The notes under the pieces: generated by a model
Told to the model about the DNA's origin: nothing
Database searches by the model: none
What the model saw: only the letters and a program-made list of their open reading frames with translations
Assembly (NCBI RefSeq): GCF_932274485.2
Contig: NC_065880.2
Location: 7,479,695 to 7,543,694 of the forward strand
Length of the DNA stretch: 64,000 nucleotides
Source of the DNA: Patella vulgata
Taxonomy: Eukaryota; Mollusca; Gastropoda; Patellidae
Direction: 5' to 3'
Shown: piece by piece, positions 33,920-45,100 of the stretch
How the letters are laid out: each line of letters opens with the position of its first letter
Position numbering within the stretch: position 1 is the first letter of the stretch
Made by a program: the position numbers and the translations under genes

Positions 33920-33990
33920 TGCGTGTGTGTGTGTGTGTGTGTGGGTGTGTGTGCGTGTGTGGGTGTGTGTGTGGATGGGGGAGGGAGTGG
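33920..33990 (+). repeat. GT-rich microsatellite
   Basis: GTGTGTGT with GGGT and GGAT interruptions, in the spacer between C and D. Confidence 0.8.
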
Positions 33991-34929
33991 GGGGTGGGGT
34001 TTGCCTATCTTTAAGACGCTTTAACGTCCAGGTCCAGATCTGTCGATGATCTGCGTATTTAAATAGAACGTTTCTTTCAGTGTCTTGTTTTGCTCCAATG
34101 CAGTACGATTTTTTTTGATAACTAAAGTATAAAACAGTGTTAAATCCAAGTCGATTTACCAAAATATAGAAACGGTTCTTACATTGTGCAACCATTATTG
34201 CTCTTAATTTTACATGTGTACATGTACATTGCTGATTACTGTTGTAGTTACGGGAGTAATCTTTCTGTGAATAGCTTGCCTATCAGATATAACGGAGATA
34301 GTCTAATACAATTATGCCGAGAGCTATCTACTTTGAAAAGAGATCACTGTCCTGATTACCCGCAATAATGATTCTACCCCGTTTCACTGCTGTCTTACAC
34401 GCAGAGATTAAATGAATCTTTTCAATTTTATTAATTGGAAACATAAACGGCCATACCTATACTTATTGTGGTGGACTAAAATCGTGTACTTGGGAGTTAA
34501 AATGTCGGTCAACTAATTTAGTGTGTGTTCTTAAGCGAAGCTAATTGTAGAAATGCAGCGTAAGTTTAGTATGGGATTAATACACGCCATGGGAAGATGC
34601 CCCATTTTAGGCCGACTTAGTCAATTAATCTTTGGACGAGCCAACCTGCCTTTGTGCGAACTAGCCCATGAAAAATGACACCAGACGGAGTGGGCATATA
34701 TGTAATAGATGGAGATTATTTTCGGATTTGAAGCTGTGTCGAGAGTGATGTTGCCGCTTTAAAGTGCGCAGTGAATGACTGTAACATAGCATGGTGGTTA
34801 CCTAAAATAGACATGGCATGGAAGTTCCTCTCTATAAATATACATAGCAAGTCCAATACAACAAAAATAAACATAACATGAAAGGTCCATAAAATAAACA
34901 TAGCACTAAAGTTTTATAAAATCATTTTG

Positions 34930-36060
34930 AATGCATGCAAGAATCTAAATATAATGTTTATCCATTGTCATATTGCAATATCATCTATTTACGACTTGTG
35001 TAAAATGGCTGCCGAAATAATATGCTGCATAATTTAAAGTTTCATAGAATAGAGCTATATGACCTTTAAAATACATTTTCTGAAATGGCGTTATTAAATA
35101 GGATTACAATGGCGGATTGACTCAATATTTCAATGAATAAACCAGGTCTGCGCTATTCTTTTACCTGGTTATTGTGTAACACGTCTTGGTAATGAAATGT
35201 CGATTTTACCGGGTATTTATTGATTTTTTGACAGGTATGGGGTGATTAATGACATATCTATTCAATGCATGCACACAACGGGTTTTTCTGATTAAATGTT
35301 ATGAAACTTCGACTAGGAAGTTGCCGCCATTTCAAATTACAGCTATTCACGTATACATAAATTCTCCTGCACGGCCGTGAATAGTCTTCCATTATGGTCC
35401 CGTTTACAAATAAATATACAAGAAATATCTTTATGTGACGACAGTCGTCAAAACAAACCATGGCTTATTGCTTATTATTCAATATTTAAACAGAAAATGG
35501 TCTAATTCAATTGTGCAGGACGAAGTGCCTGGCTAGAGACCTTGGAAGGGACAACTTTATAGGTGTTCAGATAGAATGAAAAAATGACGTCACGTGTATG
35601 TATTGGTGTGTGTGTTAAGGAGCCCCATTGCTAGTTGGAATTGCAAATAAGAGTAGGCCGTCGAGCTGCTGTCTGGACAAAATTTCCCTTATATCACCCT
35701 GTATGGAGTATGTCTGTGTTCGGTGCACACCAGTAGGATGTCAAACTTTATTTCAGATATTTTTGGGGGAAAACATTTTTTAGGGAAGTTATTAGAACTG
35801 TTCCATGCTAAAGTACTATTTTAGATAGTACGACCTGCAACGTATTATCAATGTTAGGTCAACGCTGTTTTCTTAAGTCGTGTTGTTCATTAACATTGGA
35901 ATCTTGCCAAATGTAAGCACATTAAGCACATTTATTGTGAAGCTCTGAAAGCCAAACCATGGCAACTCTTCCTTGTTTATATACGAGCCAAGACTGGATT
36001 AAGATTATCATAACCATTAAATAATAATGAAATAATAACATAACAATTCTAAACTTTACC
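34930..36060. other. Spacer block shared with 51940-52860
   Basis: AAAATACATTTTCTGAAA, GTTATTAAATAGGATTA, ACCTGGTTATTGTG and GGGGAAAACAT recur in the same order at 51940-52860. No gene. Confidence 0.6.
35640..35758 (+). mobile_element. SINE family 2 3' part
   Basis: AATAAGAGTAGGCCGTCG, ACAAAATTTCCCTTATA, AGTAGGATGTCAAAC, 5'-truncated. Confidence 0.5.
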
Positions 36061-36067
36061 GTAAGAA

Positions 36068-36370
36068 TGAAATGAGGTTTAAGGTCCTACTGTTTAGCTC
36101 CGACAGGGCGTAGAAAGACGGGCATACACCATACAGTGAGCTATGAGAGACATTTTGCCAAGTCAGCGGCGCTACGGCCTACTCTTATTTCACATTCCAA
36201 TTGTCAATGGATCTTTTACGTGCACGCCAATATGTAAACTGGACCTCGGTTTTCCGTCATATCCGAAAGACTATATGTTCTCCCTTGCCAAGACCTCTGT
36301 CCTACACAACAGTAAAGGGGTAACCACAACGAAAAATACAGATTAACATTCTTGGTCAAGCGCTTCTGAC
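36068..36370 (-). mobile_element. SINE family 2, minus strand, degraded head
   Basis: AAATGAGGTTTAAGGTCCTA, GACGGGCATACACCATACAG, ATCTTTTACGTGCACGCC; the tRNA head is eroded. Confidence 0.62.
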
Positions 36371-36829
36371 GCCAATGTGTATGTACTGTTTAGGCTAGTA
36401 AGACGACACATCTTATACCAATGACAAAGGGGGACCTCGCGATTGTGAACCACCTTCGCAAATGCAGGGAACAAACAGGTGACCTCCAGGTTAGGGAAGC
36501 AACTACCTACACAATAACCCACAGTGGTTCATTATATTGTAGACGTATGCAAAGCTTTATAAATGAAAAGGTTATTATGGGCATACACATGTACAACAGA
36601 AGTTAGAGTGATGAGTATAGAAAACGAACGACAATCTGGCAGTATGACTGTCACAATGCGCATTGTATTGTATTGTTTCGTAATGTTTATTTCATGTTTC
36701 TATAATAATGCTGAATTGATATGGAAATATGAATTATTCCTTGAATGTGCAAACATTTAATACACGATCTAACAAACATACCAACAAGAAAAAGAGTTTT
36801 ATTATTAAACAAAAAATTATTATGATACA

Positions 36830-37150
36830 TCGTACGGATATATTATATAAAACTATGACAAAAAGTAGTAATTTAATTTAAAAAATATGAAAAATAGCAA
36901 TTTATTATATAAAATTTAGTATTTTTGATAAAAAGTAGGCATTTATTTTTTAAAAATAATATGACAAAAAGTAGTAATTTATTATGTCAAAAAATATTTC
37001 AAAATATATTAATTTATTATATAAAAATAATATGACAAAAAGTAGTAATTTATTATGTGAAAAAATATTTAATAAAATGTTAATTTATTATGTATATAAA
37101 AAAAATATCACGACGTTATAATTTATTATAAATAAAAGATATGAAAAAAA
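36830..37150 (+). repeat. AT-rich tandem repeat, spacer C/D
   Basis: Same ATATGACAAAAAGTAGTAAT unit as 20760-21060, in the same relative order in the spacer. Confidence 0.65.
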
Positions 37151-37413
37151 GTAGTAATTTAGTATGTAAAAAGAGGGTCAAAAACCAACAAGCATTGTTT
37201 GATTATTCCATTAACGTCCAACATGAGACATATAATACAGTATCTAAAAATCAGTGATTCATTATATTTCTTTCGAAATATATGATAAAAAAAATATGCA
37301 AAAAGTTGCAATTCATAATTTTTAAAAAAAAAAAAAAATATGTTAAAGATTATTCATTTGATGTGTTAAAAATACTACAAAAAGTAATAAGCAATGTAAA
37401 TTTCCGATATATA

Positions 37414-38591
37414 CTGAGCGCCATAGAAAACGCATCACATTTTTTTCCCAAATATTTTATTACTAGGTGGTTTTGTATGTATAATATTATGCAATACTAT
37501 GAACTATTGTTTTACACAATGCTCCCAAACACAAAAAATATCGGCCCGTGTGCAAAAAAAAAAATTGCACGAGATGCACATGAAAAACCCAATATTCATG
37601 TGCAGCGTTGTGTGTGAGCCCTTTAAAAGAATGTTTTCAACTTAATGTGCAGTACATGAACTGTGAAACGTCAATCTGTCGTAATTTGTTGTTGGACGTG
37701 TGAAGGAATCGAGGTAGAGATGCCGAGACTTACTGAAAATCAACGGAATGAAGCCATGGGAATGTCTACACGTGCTATTGCTAGACACTTCAATTGTCAT
37801 CAGTCCACTATTGTAAGGTTGGTGGAACGTGTTCGAGTTACTGGATCAACACGTGATCGTCAACGTCCTGGTCCACAACGCGTTACAACCCAGGCTCAAG
37901 ACCGCTACTTCCGGGTCACTCATCTGCGTGACAGATTCCGCCCAGCGACTCAAACAGGTGCAGCAGTCGTCGGAAGACAAGGGCCAGTAAGTGCCAACAC
38001 CGTAAGACGTCGTTTAAGAGAAGTAGGACTCCGTGCACGACGACCTTATGCTGGAGCTATCCTCAGAGATCATCATCGTCAGCGGCGTTTGATATGGGCT
38101 CAAGGACACCAGACATGGAGAAGAGTTGACTGGCAAAGTGTGCTCTTCAGTGATGAGAGTCGCTTTCATCTTTATCACGTTTATGGCCGTCAACGTGTGT
38201 GGAGACGTCTTGGGGAACGTCTTGCAGACTGCTGCGTCTTCGAAACGGATCGATGGGGTGGGGGAAGTGTAATGGTGTGGAGAGGCTTCACATTTCATCA
38301 CCGGACCGCCCTACACATTTGCAGGGGTCGCGTTAATGCTGTAGCCTACCGTGATGATGGCACGTGGAGGACACACGCGCTACTGACATCTGTGTCGTAC
38401 TTTTGTTTTTGACCCCTCTGACTTTGTACCCTTGATTACAGATTAATCATCCATAAGTGTACAAATGTGTTGTTATTGATGAGTTCCCATTTGAATATTG
38501 TTCACAATAAGAAGCAAAATAAATAAGATATGTTTACAGGATCATTTTGTTATACGAAAAACTAAGTGATGCGTTTTCAATGGCGCTCAGA
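37414..38591 (+). mobile_element. Tc1/mariner-type DNA transposon, internally deleted
   Basis: Terminal inverted repeats CTGAGCGCCAT...AACGCATCAC, about 25 bp at each end with one mismatch. Flanks align with the uninterrupted sequence near 22170-22190, confirming insertion at a TA. Contains one truncated transposase frame. Confidence 0.85.
37720..38412 (+). pseudogene. Tc1-like transposase, truncated
   Basis: Start chosen at MPRLTENQRNEA. N-terminal paired-like helix-turn-helix (STRAIARHFNCHQSTIVRLV, residues 13-35), GPQRVTTQAQDRY, then the first catalytic Asp in VLFSDESRF and the GGGSVMVWRGF motif. After NAVAYRD the frame jumps to 3' sequence, so the second Asp (QDNA-type motif) and the Glu are gone. 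231 codons against about 340 usual. Inactive. Confidence 0.82.
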
Positions 38592-38990
38592 TATAAGAAG
38601 TTATTCTGAGAATATCCTGTCTTTTGTATAACATCGATACTTGAAACGAAAAAGAACGTTTGAGTTTAAATTCTGTAGTATAGGTCAAGACACATGTCTA
38701 TTATTGATTATGCCAAAACCCGCGAATGAATCTGCTAATTCAGCTAAATGGGAATATAATTTGTTTTCTGGATAATCTTACGTTCTTGGGTAAAAGGTAA
38801 CGTCGGGTCCAAAAGGTCACCTTCAGATTCCCGGTCTGGTGGTTAGAATACATGAAAAGTGGTATAAGGTATTCTAACAACAGCAAGCACATCCTGCCTC
38901 GATAATGACAACCTGATATATAATTACTAATATAAAACATTTGGATTAAATTTGTAACTGGTATTACATTATCTACAAATACTTCAAGAT

Positions 38991-39175
38991 TTAAGATTCT
39001 TCGCTTACATTTATATAAGGACTTGATACTTGGTCACTGGCGAGTGATGTTTCAACTAAATTGCTATATGGACTAGATACTGGTGTACCTCTGGATAGTT
39101 CACCTAAATTGCTATATGGGCTGGGTAATGATTCACTCCTAGTACTTAATTCTAGGCTGCTGTAGACTTGCGAAT
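38991..39175 (-). CDS. Gene D exon 10: ITIM-like cytoplasmic tail
   Basis: Reads SQVYSSLELSTRSESLPS, then three imperfect repeats of about 18-20 residues each carrying SPY(S/I)N(L/V), ending VSEES and stop. Internal repetition suggests the tail grew by short tandem duplication. The last intron above it holds a 60-bp minisatellite and a full-length SINE. Confidence 0.82.
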
Positions 39176-42100
39176 CTGAAAAAGTCAAATGAAAAAACAA
39201 AATATCAATTTCATATCCTTCTTATACATCTTGAAAGCACTATTTAATTTTATAAACATGATCATAAACTCGTATATAGTCAGTATTTCTTTGGCTAAAT
39301 ATTATCATGATATGGCGGGTGTTATTACAGAGATTGTCAGAATTGCTTGGACTAAATATTATCATGATATTGCGGGTGCTATAACAGAAATTGTCAGTAT
39401 TTCTTGGACTAAATAGTTTCAAAATATGGCGGATTATATTCCAGATATTATTAGTATTGTTGGCTGAATATCATCCTGTTCGTGAGTGTATGTTACCTTA
39501 CCTCTCCGAAACTACCACTGACATACCGATAGCAATATTTAATCTACTTACTGATTGCATTGTTTTCACTTGCTCTGTAATAAATAAAGTAATATTCTCG
39601 TAATCAGACATTATTTTTACAATTAACGTAACAATACAATATCAAAACCATCACGTCTTAAGCCACACTAATATGTATTCAGTTAACATTAATCAAAATA
39701 CCAACGCTAAACGAAACACTACGAGGAGTATGGATAATACCCCGACTTTGATTCAATCGGAGTTAAAAAAACAAAGATATATCATTACATGAACAGCAAT
39801 ATGGCAGTGGGCTAATAACACATTTCCTTGTAATTACTAAACTGATATTCAAGTTTGAGATTCATCGTTCGCAATACTGTAGTTGATCACGTGGCTAAGT
39901 GGGTAAGACGCTGGCTCACTAGCCTGGAAGTCGGGTGTTCGATCCCTACATTGGCCGAGAAAGTTCATCCAGATTTTCCGGCGTGGTTCCCCCTTGTCAG
40001 TGATGCAGGACGGAGGTCCTGGCAAGGACAGCTGTCTAGTCCTTCGGATGAGACGAAAAACCGAGGTCCCGTGTATACATTGGAATGCACGTAAAAGATC
40101 CCTTGGCAGTTGGAATTCGATATAAGAGTAGGCGATAGTGCCGCTGCCCGGGCAAAATTTCCCTCATAGCACACTGTATGGCGTATGCCCGTCTTCATTA
40201 GCCTAGCATAGGAGCAGAACAGTAGGACGTTAAACCCCATTTTATTTCATTTCATTTTCCAAGTGATCCAATAGCGCTAAATGACGCATCGGGACTTAAT
40301 ATCTTCCATTTGACCATGACAAAAGTTAATACTTTGATCAATACACAAGTATATGATTCTTCAATATCACATAATCACTGTAGAAGCGTCACTTACCCAG
40401 TGGTCCTAGTGTTGCCTACAATTAAAATAAAACCATGCAATATAAGGAGAAAAACACATACAATATAAGGAGAAAAACACATACAATATAAGGAGAAACA
40501 CACATACAATATAAGGAGAAAAACACAGGAGAAAAACACATACAATATAAGGAGAAAAACACATACAATATTTTTCTCATACAATATAAGGAGAAAAACA
40601 CATACAATATAAGGAGAAAAACACATACAATATAAGAAGAAAAATCAAACGATACAATTTAAGAAGAACAATGAAACGATGTAATATAAGAACAATCAAA
40701 CGATGTAATATAAGGAGAACAATAACTCGATCACACAACTATTTGGGTGAAAAAAATGTATATTTAAAAGATCGGAAGCCGGACTCTATATTTGAAAAAC
40801 GAAAGAATCGAATCGTCATATTACAAGTTTCGGTTTAATTTTTATCAATAATCAAATTTAATCACCTTTCAGGGTTGAAATTTGTTTACGTTGATAAATC
40901 ACCACAATGATAAGAACAATACTTGTTACAACAGCAAGACATAAGAACACGATCAAGGCGATATCGTTGCTGTCCTCGTTTTGATCTGAAATATAAAATA
41001 AAGCATTACTTACAATCTATCTAGATTATCCCGGTTGGTGAAGTAAAGTAGGGCGAGTAGACACTGTCCTTGCTAGTAACTCTGACAAGTGGAAACCTGA
41101 GAAGCTGGAAAATGCCGGGGAACTTATTCCAACAACATCGGAATCGAAATCGCTCCAGTTAGTAAGCCAGTGCCTTAATGAGCCACCGGGGCTCCTCACT
41201 AACACGGGAAATCATAGAGGAATATTCAGGATACCTTTCTCGGCCAATACAGCGATTGGACCAATTATCGCTGGTCTTACACACCGTGGCTTCTTTATGC
41301 TAGGTCCACGCTGCCGTACGATTCATTACGGTATGATTGCTGTCCCTATTAAATCCATGATCTGGTACGTTCGGGTAAGTCAACACGATTGCTACGACTG
41401 ACCACAATATATGATGAGACCTGATAGGATCACCCCGATTACTCAATGATTAAAAGCACAATTTCAACCATAGAGTGAATCTTGATAGTGTGTCCCTAGC
41501 ATAACAAAACTGAATCAGTGTATTTATCTGAACTATATTACATATTGTAATTACACATTCCATTCTCACCAGATTTACGTGGATCAGCTGATGTTCGTAT
41601 CACCTGATGAGTCACCAGATGGACTGGTGTTGATGAACCAAACTTGTTACTAGCAATGACTCTCACAAAGTACTCGGTGTCTGGGATGAGGTTTTCTATA
41701 CATCCGTTTAAAACATCGCCTTCTTTAGTTAGTTCTAGTGTCGGTGCGTTCATCCAAGTTTTTTTGTCGGCAGAAAATTCAAAAATAAACTTCTGGGTAT
41801 CTCCACCATCAAAACCTGGTTTTAGCTTAATGCAGATCGAACTGTGGGATAAACTGTCCAATATAAATTCACTGGGTTCATCTGGACCAGCTAGACAATA
41901 AAATCAACAGAATAGTTTATATTAAATTTACTATTATTATTATATACACGACTGTTATTTTTTTTCTAGTTGAATAAACAATGTATTTTGCAAAATCGAT
42001 CTTTAAATTAAAATCGACAAAATAGTATGTATCATAACACGGCTGGTGTTGGCATTATATGTGTTGCAGACAATCTAGTTAGAAATATATAAAATATACT

Positions 42101-45100
42101 TACTCTGTAAAGTGAGTGCTATTGTAATTATAATATGGTTAATATCATTGGTAATGTTGACTTTATAATCTCCATACAGTTCAGATGAATTGATCTTAAC
42201 ATTTAAAGTTGACATAAATATATTAGTAGAATTAATAATATCTACTTGTTGATACAGTCCATCGTTTAAATTAATAGGTTTATCCAGTCTATACCATGTA
42301 AATGTTGGTTGAGGATAGGCCAGTATACTGGCAGATAGTTGAACTGTTTCAGAAACATTACCAGACACAATTCTAGTAGCCGACTTCGTGTTAGGATATT
42401 GACGAGGAGAACCTAATTTATAAACAACATACGTACTATTGTTACAATAAGATCTTTCAGATAACAATACAATGTGAAATAATGATGCTAGGATTACTAG
42501 TATATGATCTGTTTTATTATTTTAAATATGGAACACTCAGTTTGATAGCAATCACCAACAAAGATGCAGACAAAAAAATATATATTTTAATATTCTTGGA
42601 CAAAAAGGGGATGAAAACTACATTTACAATAACAAAGATGTCAACTCAAATCCTTTTAGATATAACGAAGCATACGACTCATTTCTTTCATTTGTCTTAT
42701 TTGCGTTCGACCTTTCCAGATATTCAGCCCAAATTGCTTGTATGATTCATGATGTATCATTAATTGTTATTATTAATTATTAGACTCATTATAATAACAA
42801 TAAACTTACATCGTATATTTACATCTTGTGTTTTGGTAACGGGTGTCTGTATCTGACTATTAACAGCTGTACATGTATATATTCCTGTATCTAGACAATC
42901 AGCTGTAGCTTTATAATATTTGATAGAATTGGTGGTTAGTTCTTTAGTATTACTATCTGGTGTAGACCATGTCATGGTAGCTATAGGGTTACTATTGGTA
43001 GAACACGACAAGTTAAACGGCTGACCTTCATCTACATCAGTTTTATCAGATTGTATAATGACTTGATCCAGATCTGATTATAATAATAGAAAACCTGGAT
43101 CTTATTTAAGAAAGTTAATTCTGAACTATTGTTATATAATGACTTATCCTATTAACTAGAACATGAATGGACAATAGGGTGGTTATTTGTTTCAAACAAC
43201 ATTAAGCATTCTCTGTAGCTTGTAATTCTGAAGACGTGGCATGTAGCCGTGCAACAAAATTGTTAACTGTTCGAACTTCTAATTTTTTTACAGATAGGGA
43301 CAGCATAACTGTTAGAATTTCTCCATGTGTTACAGATAGGGGCGGGAACACAATAAAAGATTCATTTAATTAGCTACTTACATCGTACATCAACTCGTAC
43401 AGTTTCACTATCTGTTATAGTTTGTTGATTACCATTAGTAGGTTGTAATACTGTAATAGCTGTACAGTTATATATACCATATTGATTTCTGTTGATATTA
43501 TTTATAACTAAATCTTTATTATTAGATACTACTCGACCATCTGGATCATACCATCTAATAGTTGATACAGGATTGGAATCAGCTGTACAACTTACACTTA
43601 GACGCCTTGATTCTTTTATAGCAACGGACTCACTTGATACAGATACTGTAGGTCCATCTGAAATGTATGTTTGAGATCCGTGGATAGAAGATACGAATTT
43701 GTACCGGACTACTCAATGATTTACAAAATTCCTCGACAGTTAGAAATTCGTATTCTTATCTAATTATTCAGATATCTAATTTTGATTGTATCATCATATA
43801 TAAAAAGTATACAAAGGCATGCTTGTTAGCAATGAACCGCATGGTTGTTTCCCTATATGAATAACTCCTAGCCTTAAACATAACGCAACCCTTTACACAA
43901 GGGGTTGAGGAACTGACGTTTCTATTGTTCAGAAAGATGTCTATAATATATCAATAGCCCAATTCCTGTACTCTTTATTTTATTATTATATTAACATAAC
44001 TTCACATGAACATGGCACTCTTCACTAGCTATAGTTTAGATAATCTGGACTACAGAAGCCTAATGCTCGGAAATATTTCAAATTTCATAAATACGTCAGG
44101 GTTTTCACTTTATCCGAATAAGTCTAAGATACTTACATAAAACATCAATCGTTGTCTGACTTGTACCTGTACCTGTTTGTTGTATATTAGTAGATGTAGG
44201 TATCATGATATTAGTAGCTGTACATCTATAAACACCTGTCTGATTCCTCTTTATATCAGGTATATTTAATGTAGCACCAGTAGAACTATATCCACCAGGG
44301 CCAGTCCATCTATAACTAGTAACGGTAGGGTTACCAGGGTTACCTGAACAAGTTATAGTTAATCCAGTAGATTCTAGTATTTTATATAAAGATGGTGTGG
44401 ACACAGTAGGTGGATATAAAACATCAACTTGTACAGATGTAGATGTTCCTGTTCCAACTCCATTATTAGCTGTACATGTATACTGTCCAGCTTGTGATCT
44501 CTGTACTGACGTCAGACGGAATACAGATGACCTTTGACCTGTAATACTGCCACCATCTTTACTCCAGGTAAAACTGGTAGGTTGTGGATTAGAATCATCA
44601 ACAGTACAGGTTAAAATCAGTAGATTACCTTCTATCAATTTATAAAGACTGGTTGATGGTTCTATATGTACTGTTGGTCGATCTGTAATAGATAACATGT
44701 AAAATTCAGTTGATTGCCTACTATTATTTTATAAGGACTGGTTGATGGTTCTATGTGTACTGTTGGTGGCTCTCTAATAGTTATTATATACAAGTAAATC
44801 ATGAAAGGAGTAATGGAGAAACAGGTTAAAGTCAGTTTAGAATCATCTGTTATTTTATAAGGACTGGTTAACGTGTACTCTGAAATAGTACTATAGCATA
44901 TTTTATATGTCATTATAAATGAAATGAAATGGTGTTGAACAACCTACTGTTCTGCCCAGGCTGGGTTAATGAAGACGGGCATATAGTGTTGAATGTGGCA
45001 AACTTTGCCCGGGCAGCGGCGCTACGACCTACACTGCCAAATTCAAACTACCAAGGGATATTGTACGTGCACGCCACGCTTTTCCGTCGCATCCGAACGA

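Noticed and set aside
33705-34049. 114-residue frame with CVCV repeats
   Set aside because: Driven by the GT microsatellite; no family features.
38014-38301. 95-residue minus-strand frame
   Set aside because: Antisense shadow of the Tc1-like transposase.
39855-40094. 79-residue plus-strand frame, also 32337-32519 minus
   Set aside because: Both read through the tRNA-like head of SINE family 2 and give the same peptide in both copies, so they are not genes.
40393-40626. Frames rich in FSLYCM repeats
   Set aside because: Translation of the 22-bp minisatellite in the last intron of gene D.
40430-40660. CRISPR-like array
   Set aside because: Regular short repeats but no unique spacers, in a eukaryotic intron; a minisatellite.
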